From Gordonia tangerina (GTDB lineage Bacteria; Actinomycetota; Actinomycetes; Mycobacteriales; Mycobacteriaceae), in assembly GCF_021556435.1 (NCBI RefSeq), contig NZ_JAKGCU010000004.1, positions 226,813 through 290,812 of the forward strand: a DNA stretch of 64,000 nt, in the 5' to 3' direction. Shown here in pieces: positions 8,222 through 16,451 of this stretch. Both the position numbers and the translations under genes were made by a program. The notes under the pieces were generated by a model, which had not been told where the DNA came from, searched no databases, and saw only the letters and a list, made by a program, of their open reading frames with translations. Numbering within the stretch: position 1 is the first letter of the stretch; each line of letters opens with the position of its first letter.

Positions 8222-8616
8222 TCTACGCGGATACCTCTGCCATCGTCAAACTCGTCGTGTCCGAGGCCGAGACACCTGCCCTCATCGCCTGGCTACAGCA
8301 GCACGACGACGAGAACCTCGTGACCAGCGCATTGACTCGAGTCGAACTGATGCGCACGGCAGTTCGGGACGGAAGCAGCGGACTGATGGATCGCGCCAGC
8401 AGAGCGCTCGCCGGCATCGACATCATCCCCATCACCGAGGCGGTCATTGCGCGCGCCGAGACAATCGGCCCTTCGACCCTGCGTTCGCTGGACGCCATCC
8501 ACCTCGCGTCGGCCGCCCACATCGGCGAGCAACTCACCGGTGTGCTCGCTTACGACCGCCGGCTTCTGGAGGGATGCGCCCGCCTCGGCTACGTCACACG
8601 GTCACCCACAGAGTGA
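8218..8616 (+). CDS. vapC: PIN-domain ribonuclease toxin (VapC)
   Basis: A 132-aa PIN-domain toxin. Candidate magnesium-binding acidic residues are visible: Asp5 (MIYADTSA), Glu43 (TRVELMR), Asp92 (SLDAIHLASA) and Asp113 (AYDRRLL). VapC toxins cleave specific RNAs, often tRNA or rRNA loops, and inhibit translation when the labile antitoxin is lost. The ATG at 8218 lies in the antitoxin stop (ATGA), so expression is coupled. The same frame is open back to 7927 but that part overlaps vapB. The toxin looks intact; the RNA target cannot be read from sequence. Confidence 0.92.
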   Translation: MIYADTSAIVKLVVSEAETPALIAWLQQHDDENLVTSALTRVELMRTAVRDGSSGLMDRASRALAGIDIIPITEAVIARAETIGPSTLRSLDAIHLASAAHIGEQLTGVLAYDRRLLEGCARLGYVTRSPTE

Positions 8617-8863
8617 TCCACGGGTCACGCAGGCGCTGACCGCTACGGTGTCACGACCCTATCGTCGGCGGCATGCCGTCCGATATGGATCTCGTCGTCG
8701 TCGTCGATCTCGGTCCTGGGTACGGCTGGCTCCCGCGACCCACGAGAGATGACCATCCTGGTCCAATCCGCCGCTCGCGGTCTCACCTACGCGCTTCGGA
8801 CGATGAACTCCCCACCGCCGATCAGTCCACGACCACCGCGCTCGCGACCCGCGGCACCGTCCG
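8617..8863. other. Non-coding stretch after vapC
   Basis: About 250 nt without a gene I can support. Open frames here lack family motifs and ribosome sites. A short run of GTC repeats (GTCGTCGTCGTCG near 8691-8704) is the only local regularity. Confidence 0.4.
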
Positions 8864-9100
8864 TTACACGAGGGCCCCAGGCCAGTCTCGCTTCCCGGAT
8901 GAGTTCAAAGCCAGTCTCCAGGTTTCACGCACCACGACCTCCGCAGTGCTCAGTCCGGAGCGCGACAGATCCTTGAAAAAGTCGGCGAAAGGCACGTTTG
9001 CGCCGAGCCAGGACCGTGATTCCGCGCTTCGGCGAGAAAGATCTACCGGAGATGCGGGCGCAGTCGTCACCACTGCATCGTTGTCAGAGTGGCTGATCAC
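8864..9100 (-). CDS. Hypothetical small protein (78 aa) with strong ribosome binding site
   Basis: An unrecognised ORF from GTG 9100 to TAA 8864, with a strong GGAGGAG four nt upstream of the start. The protein is hydrophilic, begins VISHSDNDAVVTTAP and contains SWLGANVPFADFFKDLSRSG followed by a basic, Trp-containing tail (ETWRLALNSSGKRDWPGA). Third-position G+C is clearly lower than in neighbouring genes, with codons such as TCT, CTT, TTT and AGA, suggesting acquired DNA. It lies alone between vapBC and the SMR genes. I assign no function. It could equally be the tail of a decayed gene, but the ribosome site argues for a real small gene. Confidence 0.42.
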   Translation of the reverse strand: MISHSDNDAVVTTAPASPVDLSRRSAESRSWLGANVPFADFFKDLSRSGLSTAEVVVRETWRLALNSSGKRDWPGALV

Positions 9101-9171
9101 TGACTCCTCCGGGCTGACGGTTTCGGCACCGCGGCGCCAGGCCACGGCTCCTGATTCAGCGTGGCCACGAC

Positions 9172-9495
9172 TCAGTGAGTGCTGCCGGTCTCGACCAGCA
9201 GCACCCCGCCGATGATCAGAGCGATACCCGCACCCATCATGAGGGTCAAGGGTTCTCGGAAGATGAACTTGCTCAGCACGGCGATCAGCGCGACCCCGGT
9301 GGCCGACCAGATGCCGTAGGCCACGCCCAACGGCATCCCGTGAGCCAGGGTCAGTGACAAGAAGACAAACGACACAAGGTAACCGATCACTACGATGGCG
9401 TACCACCGGCGGGTTCCGGTCACGGCCGCTCGCAAGCTCATCGTCGCGGCCACTTCACAGAGAATTGCACAGACCAAGAAGATCGAGGCGGTCAC
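9172..9495 (-). CDS. SMR-family efflux subunit (second of pair)
   Basis: A 107-aa four-helix small multidrug resistance protein: FLVCAILCEVAATMSLRAA (helix 1 with the essential membrane Glu), GVAYGIWSATGVALIAVLSKFIF and FREPLTLMMGAGIALIIGG. SMR proteins are proton-coupled exporters of cations such as quaternary amines or guanidinium. The GTG start at 9495 overlaps the TGA of the upstream SMR gene (GTGA), so the two are translated together and probably form an antiparallel heterodimer. Lying downstream of amt and the N-demethylase operon, it may export amine by-products, but this is inference. Confidence 0.88.
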   Translation of the reverse strand: MTASIFLVCAILCEVAATMSLRAAVTGTRRWYAIVVIGYLVSFVFLSLTLAHGMPLGVAYGIWSATGVALIAVLSKFIFREPLTLMMGAGIALIIGGVLLVETGSTH

Positions 9496-9851
9496 GCGAC
9501 CGCCTCGATCTTCTTGTCGCGCTCGGCCTGCGCTCGTTGCGACCCGAACTCGACCAGCAGCACACCGGCCATGATCAGCACCAGCCCCACCATCATTGCC
9601 GCGGTGAGCGGCTCGTCGAAGATCAGAAAGCTGAACACCGCCGTCAACGCCACCCCCAGTGCGCCCCAGATGCCGTAGGCGACGCCGATTCCCATACCGG
9701 CCCGCATCGCTGCGGTCAGAAAGCCGAATGCCGCCACGTATCCGATCGTGACAACCAGGTACCACGCCGGGTTGTCCAGCGCGGCTTTCAACGACAGGGA
9801 GCCGGCGACCTCACAGAGGATGGCCGACACCAGCATGATCCACCGGGTCAC
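9492..9851 (-). CDS. SMR-family efflux subunit (first of pair)
   Basis: A 119-aa SMR protein from GTG 9851 (VTRWIMLVSAILCEVAG), with the conserved helix-1 Glu in LCEVAGSLSLKAA and the signature GVAYGIWGALGVALTAVFS. It has a longer charged C-terminal tail (RAQAERDKKIEAVA) than its partner, which is usual for one member of paired SMR systems. Coupled by GTGA to the next subunit. An upstream hairpin at 9902-9935 separates it from amt, so it probably has its own promoter. Candidate substrates are quaternary or small organic amines. Confidence 0.88.
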   Translation of the reverse strand: MTRWIMLVSAILCEVAGSLSLKAALDNPAWYLVVTIGYVAAFGFLTAAMRAGMGIGVAYGIWGALGVALTAVFSFLIFDEPLTAAMMVGLVLIMAGVLLVEFGSQRAQAERDKKIEAVA

Positions 9852-9901
9852 GGGACGACGACTCCTGACTGTGCGCTCGTCATGATCGCTGACGCTAGCA
9901 A

Positions 9902-9935
9902 AGCGGGGGTTCGCCGTGATCGGCGAACCCCCGCT
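9902..9935 (-). terminator. Strong 15-bp hairpin terminator after amt
   Basis: AGCGGGGGTTCGCCG, loop TGAT, then the exact complement CGGCGAACCCCCGCT: a perfect 15-bp G+C-rich stem 16 nt beyond the amt stop on the minus strand. It is followed by CTTTGCT rather than a long U tract, as is usual in actinobacteria. It separates the amt/N-demethylase operon from the SMR pair. Confidence 0.8.
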
Positions 9936-9951
9936 GGATGGACTGACCGGT

Positions 9952-11295
9952 TCAGCTCGACGTCGGCACCCGCTCCACCGGTCCGTTGAGACCGTTCCGC
10001 AGCGGCACACCGGCTCCCAACCCCGGCGCATGCCCCACTCCCGCCGCCGGTATCTCGTACGCGGTCTCGGCGTGGATGGTCGAATCCAGGCCGGTCACCT
10101 CGGTCTCCTCGTCGACGCGCAGCGTCATGACCTTGTCCAGTCCCTTGGCGATCAGCCAGGTCATCACGAACGAATAGGTGCAGGTGATGACGATTCCAGC
10201 CAGCTCTTTCCACAGGATGCTGATGTCGCCGCCGAACAGGATGCCGGTCACGCCGGCCGGCGCCGACTCCGATGCGAACAGCACGATGCACAGGGTGCCG
10301 ACGATGCCGCCGACACCGTGCACGGCGAACGCGTCGAGGGTGTCATCGACCTTCATGCGGCTCTTGAAACTGAGCAGGAAGGCCACCACACCGGCGGCGA
10401 GCAAGCCCACCGCGAGCGCGCCGAGCGGGGTCATCGTGTTGGCGGCGGGGGTGATTCCGACCAGGCCGGCCACCGCACCGGTGATGGCGCCCAGTGACGT
10501 CACGTGGCCTTCACGCCACTTCTCGATGACTGCGAAGCCGAGAATGCCCGCGCTGCCGGCCAGCAGGGTGTTGAGGATGACCACCTGGGTGAGGAAACTG
10601 GCGCCGAGTGCGCAGCTGCCGTTGAACCCGAACCAGCCGAACCAGAGGATGCCACCGCCGAGCAGCGCCATCGGCACATTATGGGGTCGCTCCATGCGCT
10701 TGCGCCGCGCGCCGAGTACCAGCGCGAGCGCCAAGGCCGCGACACCGGAGTTCATGTGCACCGCGGTACCACCGGCGTAGTCGTGCACACCGATGTCGTT
10801 CAGCAGGAAACCGCCACTGATGCCGTCGCCATCGGCAGCGAACACCCAGTGCGCCACCGGGAAGTACACCAGCGTCAGCCAGATCGGGGCGAACACCATC
10901 CACGCCGAGAACTTCATCCGGCCCGCTGCACCGCTGGCGACAATCGCGACAGTGATCGCGGCGAACAGGATGAACCACGCGGCGAAGTACAGCACCTGGG
11001 TGCTGCCGGAGCCGTCGTCGGCCATGTTCGCACCGAGACCGATGTAGTCCAGCGGGTTACCGATCAGTCCCCAATCGTTGACCGACGGTCCCGACACCAA
11101 CCCGTATCCGTAGAGAACATAAAGCACGCTGGTGATGGCCAGAGTGACCATCACCATGGTCATCATGTTCAAGACATTGCGCGCTCCCATCATGCCGCCG
11201 TAGTAGAGGGCGAGCCCGGGGAACATCAGGAGGACAAAGACGAAGGCCGCGAGCATCCACGCCAGATCGGCGTTCGCGGCGAGTATGGGTTCCAC
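9952..11295 (-). CDS. amt: Ammonium/methylammonium transporter Amt
   Basis: A 447-aa integral membrane protein of the Amt family with about 11 helices: MEPILAANADLAWMLAAF, FPGLALYYGGMMGARNVLNM, then FNGSCALGASFLTQVVILNT and a HGVGGIVGTL block near residue 330. Amt channels conduct ammonium and often methylammonium. GTG start at 11295 with AAGGA seven nt upstream. It lies 60 nt after the last HODM gene on the same strand and may be cotranscribed. No PII (glnK) gene follows, unlike the classical amtB-glnK pair. The position suggests recapture of ammonia or uptake of methylamine. Confidence 0.93.
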   Translation of the reverse strand: MEPILAANADLAWMLAAFVFVLLMFPGLALYYGGMMGARNVLNMMTMVMVTLAITSVLYVLYGYGLVSGPSVNDWGLIGNPLDYIGLGANMADDGSGSTQVLYFAAWFILFAAITVAIVASGAAGRMKFSAWMVFAPIWLTLVYFPVAHWVFAADGDGISGGFLLNDIGVHDYAGGTAVHMNSGVAALALALVLGARRKRMERPHNVPMALLGGGILWFGWFGFNGSCALGASFLTQVVILNTLLAGSAGILGFAVIEKWREGHVTSLGAITGAVAGLVGITPAANTMTPLGALAVGLLAAGVVAFLLSFKSRMKVDDTLDAFAVHGVGGIVGTLCIVLFASESAPAGVTGILFGGDISILWKELAGIVITCTYSFVMTWLIAKGLDKVMTLRVDEETEVTGLDSTIHAETAYEIPAAGVGHAPGLGAGVPLRNGLNGPVERVPTSS

Positions 11296-11355
11296 AGCAG
11301 AATCCTTGGGTCTTTTAGGTGGACAGATGATGCGAAGATTTGATCGACGGTGGAT

Positions 11356-12375
11356 CTACTCTTCGCGTAGGTAGGCGACGACGTCGTCGCGGTACTCCAG
11401 AAATCCCTTGTAGGAGGCGATCGGCTCGCTGAGCGTCTCGATGACGGTGGCCAGTTGGGCCGCCCAGGCGGGAATCCGCTTGATCTCTGCCAGCGAGGCC
11501 ATGAAGGTGCGGATGTTGAAGGTCACCGCACCGGTCATCGGGAGCCGAATGAAGTGCTCGAGTTCGATACGTAGACGCGCACGTCCGAAATCTCTGTCGC
11601 GCAGCATCTGTGGGATGTCGTCCGCCCACTCCGGCAATTCCTCGAGACTGACGTCGAGCTTGGGAGAATCCGATGCGGACAGCGTCCAGTTCAGTCGACG
11701 GTAGACCTGGTCGGCAGGCAGTCGGCGCAGGAACTGTTCGGCGCGGGAGACGATACCCTGGCGGGTCAATCCCGGTACCGGGGCGTGGATCTCGTACATG
11801 TCCATACCGACGTCGAAGGACACCGACCACGCGGCGGCGAAGGTCACCGCACCGGCATCGAAGTAGAGGTGTCCGTCGCGTTCGATCACCAAGAGCAGGT
11901 CGTCGGGCACCTCGCGGGCCAGGAACTCCAACGGACCGCCCGGCAGGGATGCGTCGTCGCCGAGCACGAAGTACTGGTCGGTTCCCAGAAGCTCATTGCG
12001 CCAATGGAATCGATGCTCCGGGTGTTCGGTCAGGTGCATCACCGACGGATAGCTCAGGGACAGATCACGCAGGTAGTAGAGCAACAGATCCCAGCAGGCC
12101 GGTTCCATTCCCGGACGCACCTTGACGCGGTGGGGGTCGCTGTCGAGGATGCGTCGGCGGTCGGCCATGATAGCCGGGTATTCGGTACCGCCGAGGTCGA
12201 CTATGTGTCGACCCCACTCACCACCGCGGGTGACGCGCGGTACGCGGGCGGGTTCCACGTTGACGCTGTACCGGAACTGCTCGAGGTCGTCGGGGAACGG
12301 CCACGGCAGGTTCGCGAGGTGATCCGTGCCTTCGGAAATCGGCAAGTCTGCGGCGGATCGTGATTCGATGGTCAC
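11356..12375 (-). CDS. Heme-dependent oxidative N-demethylase (HODM/DUF3445), stand-alone copy
   Basis: A 339-aa DUF3445 (HODM alpha-like) protein. This PAS-fold heme family oxidatively demethylates secondary amines such as dimethylamine, using electrons from an FMN/2Fe-2S reductase. It shares family blocks with the other copy in the window: FRYSVNVEPA near the N terminus, WSVSFDVGMDMYEIHAPVP, YRRLNWTLS, HFIRLPMTGAVTFNIRTFM and IASYKGFLEYR. The GTG start at 12375 lies inside the stop of the upstream reductase (GTGA). It lacks the C-terminal DmmA-like module carried by its paralogue. Substrate specificity and the heme ligand cannot be fixed by eye. Confidence 0.86.
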   Translation of the reverse strand: MTIESRSAADLPISEGTDHLANLPWPFPDDLEQFRYSVNVEPARVPRVTRGGEWGRHIVDLGGTEYPAIMADRRRILDSDPHRVKVRPGMEPACWDLLLYYLRDLSLSYPSVMHLTEHPEHRFHWRNELLGTDQYFVLGDDASLPGGPLEFLAREVPDDLLLVIERDGHLYFDAGAVTFAAAWSVSFDVGMDMYEIHAPVPGLTRQGIVSRAEQFLRRLPADQVYRRLNWTLSASDSPKLDVSLEELPEWADDIPQMLRDRDFGRARLRIELEHFIRLPMTGAVTFNIRTFMASLAEIKRIPAWAAQLATVIETLSEPIASYKGFLEYRDDVVAYLREE

Positions 12376-13376
12376 AGATTCACCTCGATGTTCTGGCCGC
12401 GGGAGACGCAGCACAGCATGCTGTCGGCAGCGGCACGTTCGTCGTCGGTCAGTACGAAGTCACGATGCTCGATGACGCCGGACCGGACCCCGATCCGGCA
12501 TTCCCCGCACACGCCTTGCCGGCAGAGGTTCGGCACCGGCACGCCGTGATCGAGCAGGCCCTGTAGCAGCGACATGCCGGCGGGGATGTCGATCCGGGCG
12601 CCGGTCGAGCGCACTGTCGCGGTGAACGGATCACCGGGATCCTGTTCGGGCGCGGCGAAGCGTTCGAGGTGGACTCGGGAGGTGGGCCACCCCGCGGCAC
12701 TGGCGAGTTCGAGGTAGGTCTCCAACATCGGCGCCGGACCGCAGGCGTAGGCGTGGGTGCCGAGCGGTTGTTGGGCCAACCGCTCGGCAAGCAGCCAACG
12801 GGTGTCGTCGGCGCCGGAGACCTCGTACAGACCGATGTCGGGATGGGTGGCCAGGTCTCGCAGCTCATCGAGGTGGGCGCCACCGGCGCGCCGATAGGAG
12901 TAGATCACCTCGGCCGAGGTTCCACGTCGCAGCGCCGAGCGCAGATGCGACAGGACCGGGGTGATGCCGATCCCTCCGGCGACGAGCAGTGCGTGACGCT
13001 GATTCCAGACGGGTGCGAACATCGACCGCGGCCCTTCGACGTCGAGCACCGTTCCTTCGGACACGTTGCGGTGCATCCAGTCCGAGCCACCACGATCCGA
13101 GTCATCGCTACCGTTCCGGCGCAACACCGAGATGCCGTAACTTGTGGGCAGGAAGCCGTCATCGACCAGGGAATAGGCGTTGCGGTGGGCGCCGGCCGTG
13201 ACGATGAGGTGACTGCCCGGCACGAACGGTGTCAGCGGTGCCCCGTCGGCCGGGACCAACCGAAAGTGGCTGATGGCGTCGGTGAGTCGGGTGATCGCCA
13301 CCACGCGCATGGGTCGGATCGAGGTGGTGTTGCCAGGGTGCAGGTGACCGGCCGGCGCCTCGGCGGCGATCGTCAT
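12372..13376 (-). CDS. PDR-type FMN/2Fe-2S oxidoreductase (second reductase of operon)
   Basis: A 334-aa phthalate-dioxygenase-reductase-type protein: a flavin-binding barrel (HRNAYSLVDDG near residue 68), an NAD(P)-binding domain (LLVAGGIGITPVLSHL about 130-145, YACGPAPML about 210) and a C-terminal plant-type ferredoxin with Cys285, Cys290, Cys293 and Cys323 in a C-x4-C-x2-C-x29-C pattern. It should pass electrons from NAD(P)H to a heme N-demethylase. ATG 13376 overlaps the stop of the fusion gene upstream (ATGA) and its own stop overlaps the downstream HODM start. It is paralogous to the reductase at 14911-15900. Confidence 0.9.
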   Translation of the reverse strand: MTIAAEAPAGHLHPGNTTSIRPMRVVAITRLTDAISHFRLVPADGAPLTPFVPGSHLIVTAGAHRNAYSLVDDGFLPTSYGISVLRRNGSDDSDRGGSDWMHRNVSEGTVLDVEGPRSMFAPVWNQRHALLVAGGIGITPVLSHLRSALRRGTSAEVIYSYRRAGGAHLDELRDLATHPDIGLYEVSGADDTRWLLAERLAQQPLGTHAYACGPAPMLETYLELASAAGWPTSRVHLERFAAPEQDPGDPFTATVRSTGARIDIPAGMSLLQGLLDHGVPVPNLCRQGVCGECRIGVRSGVIEHRDFVLTDDERAAADSMLCCVSRGQNIEVNL

Positions 13377-14914
13377 GAGACGGCTCCGGGCTCGGCCGAG
13401 GAGGCGAGGAATCCGCCGCGGACGGCGGAGTGGTGTTGGTGGACCTCCAACGTCCGAGCACATCCGGGACAGGCAGCGGCCTCGCCGGGCGCGCCGACGA
13501 CGCGGAAGGTGTCCCGGCATTGCGCGCAGTAGACGGGCAGGTCGCGGGTGTGCACGACGAACGCGGACAGTTCCGCTGCCACGGCGCCGGATTCGCGGGC
13601 CACCGCAAGCGCGGTCAGCACGTCGTACTGCCCGCCGACCAGGTGGATGCGGACACCGGTGGTCGCCCGCTCGAGCGCCGACTGCAGGGCGGCACGGTCC
13701 TCGTTCTCGCTCAATGCGTCGAGGACGACTAGTCGGGTGGGGCCGATCGGTTCGGCCGCGGTGACCCAGCCGCCTGCCACCTCGCCGGTCTTCGGGTCAT
13801 CGCCAACGGCGACGATGAGGAATGACGCCGCACCCGGATCGACGGGATCGGGCACTGCGGGCCACTGGGGCAGCCCTTCGCCGGGACGCTCGTCGATCTC
13901 CGGCGCTGCCGGAGCAACCTGCGCGGCGCGCAACCATTCCGCAGCACGACTGCGGTACTTGATGATGCCCTTGTAGTCGGCCATGTCGTCGGGGAGCTCG
14001 GCGACGACCTCGGCGGTCCGCCGCCGCCAAGGTTCCACGGCGGCAAGGGTTTCCAGCGGCAGCATGTAGGTGCGGATGAGGAACATCACGGCGCCGGAGT
14101 CGGGCAGCCGGATCAGGTGCTGCACCTCGACCCGCAGGTGGACGAGTCGACCGAAGGTCTCGTCGTCGACGTGCTGGATCATCTCCCGGTCCGGTCCCCA
14201 CTCCGGGTAACGCTCGGTGGAGACATCCAGGCGGCGTCCGATCGTCAGGGTCCAATTGGTGCGGCGATACGGCCGATGCGGCTGGAGACGTTTGATGAAC
14301 TCGTGGGCACGGGTGATCACCCCTTCCTCACGCACCCGTGGCACCGGTCCGTGGATCTCCAGAAAGGCCATACCCACGTCGAATCCGAAGCTCCAGTCCG
14401 CGGCGAAGGTGACCACCCCGGCGTCGGCGAAGAGTTGGCCGTCGCGCTGGTCGAGGAGGACGACGTCTTCTTGGATCTGTCCGCAGATGTAGCTCAGCGG
14501 ATCGCTGGGGAGTGTGGTGTCGTCGCCATAGGAGAAGGTGTCGGCGACCCCGAGCTTGTGGTTCTCCCACTGCCAGTGGTCGCCTGCGGTGCGCAGCACG
14601 AACTCGTCCGGATACGCGGTCGCCAACTCACGCATGATGGTCACCATCGCGTCCCAGGCGGCCGGACGCATGTGGGGAAGCAGGGCCGAACGCGAGGGAT
14701 CGACCGCGAGAATTGCTGCGCGTTCGTCGATCTCGGCCTGGTACTCGGAGTCGACGTCAATGACGACATCGCCCCACTGGCCGGCGGCAGTCGTCACGGT
14801 GTGGTCGGCGGGCTCGACGTTGGTGCTGTAGCGGTAGTGGTCGTCGACGAACGGGAACGGGAAACCGGTCACCAGAGCGGAATCGGTGGGCGACTCGGTC
14901 GGCGCGGTGGTCAC
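13373..14914 (-). CDS. HODM (DUF3445) N-demethylase fused to a DmmA-like zinc-ribbon domain
   Basis: A 513-aa two-part protein. Residues about 20-330 form an HODM/DUF3445 heme domain (YRYSTNVEPADHTV, WSFGFDVGMAFLEIHGPVP, YRRTNWTLT, HLIRLPDSGAVMFLIRTYM, MADYKGIIKYR). After a Pro/Ala linker, residues about 361-505 resemble DmmA, with Cys463, Cys466, Cys482 and Cys485 followed by a His-rich segment (EVHQHHSAVRG). The C-x2-C-x15-C-x2-C spacing equals that of the free DmmA-like protein at 15897. The GTG start at 14914 follows GGAGG at 8 nt and overlaps the upstream reductase stop. The frame is open 48 codons further up, but that part is shadow of the reductase. A catalytic/accessory fusion for secondary-amine oxidation is inferred. 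Confidence 0.85.
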   Translation of the reverse strand: MTTAPTESPTDSALVTGFPFPFVDDHYRYSTNVEPADHTVTTAAGQWGDVVIDVDSEYQAEIDERAAILAVDPSRSALLPHMRPAAWDAMVTIMRELATAYPDEFVLRTAGDHWQWENHKLGVADTFSYGDDTTLPSDPLSYICGQIQEDVVLLDQRDGQLFADAGVVTFAADWSFGFDVGMAFLEIHGPVPRVREEGVITRAHEFIKRLQPHRPYRRTNWTLTIGRRLDVSTERYPEWGPDREMIQHVDDETFGRLVHLRVEVQHLIRLPDSGAVMFLIRTYMLPLETLAAVEPWRRRTAEVVAELPDDMADYKGIIKYRSRAAEWLRAAQVAPAAPEIDERPGEGLPQWPAVPDPVDPGAASFLIVAVGDDPKTGEVAGGWVTAAEPIGPTRLVVLDALSENEDRAALQSALERATTGVRIHLVGGQYDVLTALAVARESGAVAAELSAFVVHTRDLPVYCAQCRDTFRVVGAPGEAAACPGCARTLEVHQHHSAVRGGFLASSAEPGAVS

Positions 14915-15900
14915 AGTGGTACCTCCAGAATGGTGCCTTCGGCGGCGCGGGAGACGCACGGCATGAACGCGTCCCCGGCGCTCTTCTCCGCATCGGTCAG
15001 GTACAGATCTCGGTGTAGTGCGGCTCCCCCCGACAGCGGCAGGCGGCATTCGCCGCACACCCCCTGCCGGCAGCGATTGGGGATGTCACGACCGGTGGCC
15101 TCGAGTGCTTCGAGAACCGAGGTGCCCGAGGGAATGTCGACTGTGGTGTCGGACTCGGTGAGGTGCACGGTGAACGGGTCGCCTGCGTCGAGCGCATCGG
15201 TGCCGAAGCGTTCGAAATGGATGCGTGATGCCGGCCAGCCGAGTCGGGCCGCGGCGTCGACGACGTGGTCGATCATCCCCGCCGGTCCGCACACGTACAG
15301 GTGTGTCCCGATCGGCTGATCGATCAGGGTCTCGGCAAGTCGTTCGACGAAGGCCGGCTGATCGGTGAACAGCTCCGCGCGCGAACCGGCCAGTGCGACG
15401 ATGTCGTCGACGTGCGCGGCCCGGCCTTCGCGAAACGAGTACAGCACCTGGACATCACGTCCCCATCGTCGCGCCGCACGCAGATGCGACAGGATCGGGG
15501 TGATCCCGATACCACCGGCGATGAGCAGATGTTTGGCGGCGCGCGCCTCGGGTGCGAAGGCACTGCGCGGGATCTCGACATCGACCACGTCGCCCACCGA
15601 CACCGCATCGTGCATCCAACGTGATCCGCCCAGACCGTCGTGCAGACGCAGCACCGAGATCGAGTAACGCCTCGGCGCCACTCCGTCGCCGGTGAGGCTG
15701 TAGGCGTTGGTGCGTTCACCCGCAGTGATCACGAGATGGCTGCCCGCGACGAAGCCGGGAAGCTCGGCCCCGTCGGGGGCGGCGAGGGTGAAGCTCCGAA
15801 TACCCGGTGCCGCATCCTCGATGGCGCTGACCACGAGGCGCAACGTCGACGATTCGGCACGCGCCGTACCCGTCGACGTTCCGGAGATGGCGATGGTCAC
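14911..15900 (-). CDS. PDR-type FMN/2Fe-2S oxidoreductase (first reductase of operon)
   Basis: A 329-aa reductase of the same build as its paralogue: flavin site with TNAYSLTGDG and RRYSISVLR, NAD(P) site LLIAGGIGITPILSHL (about residues 125-140), YVCGPAGMID (about 202) and a C-terminal plant-type 2Fe-2S domain with Cys277, Cys282, Cys285 and Cys315, again C-x4-C-x2-C-x29-C. GTG start at 15900 inside the stop of the DmmA-like gene, with GAAGGAG upstream. It probably feeds the fused HODM encoded immediately downstream. Such reductases are the electron-transfer partners in dimethylamine monooxygenase operons. Confidence 0.9.
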   Translation of the reverse strand: MTIAISGTSTGTARAESSTLRLVVSAIEDAAPGIRSFTLAAPDGAELPGFVAGSHLVITAGERTNAYSLTGDGVAPRRYSISVLRLHDGLGGSRWMHDAVSVGDVVDVEIPRSAFAPEARAAKHLLIAGGIGITPILSHLRAARRWGRDVQVLYSFREGRAAHVDDIVALAGSRAELFTDQPAFVERLAETLIDQPIGTHLYVCGPAGMIDHVVDAAARLGWPASRIHFERFGTDALDAGDPFTVHLTESDTTVDIPSGTSVLEALEATGRDIPNRCRQGVCGECRLPLSGGAALHRDLYLTDAEKSAGDAFMPCVSRAAEGTILEVPL

Positions 15901-16445
15901 TGCTTCACTCCTTCTGCAACCGAAGCGGTCTCGGCGTCGACCATGAAGCCGAGGTAGTGCCCGGACCGGCGTGAGACGTGGTGGTAGATCAGCAGGTGGC
16001 GGCCGCACCCCGCACAGTCGATGACGTCGTCGACCCCGAGGTCGGTGCGGGTCAGCGCCGTGCAATGCGAACAGAACACCTCGATCGCGTCGACGCCGAC
16101 CACGGTCACGCCGATCTCGTCATCCATGAGACCGGCGGTGGTGGCAACCCCGCGCAGTGCGAGCGCCGCGCCGCGCGGGGCGAGGATGACCACCCGCACC
16201 CCGACCCGCGCCCGGAGAAGTTCGTGACGAAGCGTGGCTGTCGCCTGGTCGACGTCCTCGAATGTCAGAGCGCAACAGAGGTTGTCGCTCCCGACGGTCG
16301 TGGCCCAGCGGTGCACCGGTTCGGTCGCGGCGGGTCCCACACCGACGATGATGTACGAACGACCCGAGAGGTCGAACGGCACATCATCGGTCGGTGCGGC
16401 GGGGCGAGCCCACGCCGGGATGCTGGAATAGGCGATCTGCGACAT
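15897..16445 (-). CDS. DmmA-like dimethylamine monooxygenase accessory subunit
   Basis: A 182-aa protein with an N-terminal alpha/beta part (SYIIVGVGPAATEPVHRW, then VVILAPRGAALALRG) and a C-terminal zinc-ribbon-like part: Cys125, Cys128, Cys144 and Cys147 followed by LLIYHHVSRRSGHYLGF. This matches the DmmA family found with HODM-type monooxygenases. The role of the small subunit is not clear from sequence; it may bridge reductase and heme protein. It starts six nt after the cupin gene and overlaps the first reductase by GTGA. The same module also appears fused at the C terminus of the HODM protein two genes down. Confidence 0.78.
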   Translation of the reverse strand: MSQIAYSSIPAWARPAAPTDDVPFDLSGRSYIIVGVGPAATEPVHRWATTVGSDNLCCALTFEDVDQATATLRHELLRARVGVRVVILAPRGAALALRGVATTAGLMDDEIGVTVVGVDAIEVFCSHCTALTRTDLGVDDVIDCAGCGRHLLIYHHVSRRSGHYLGFMVDAETASVAEGVKQ

Positions 16446-16451
16446 GGAGCC

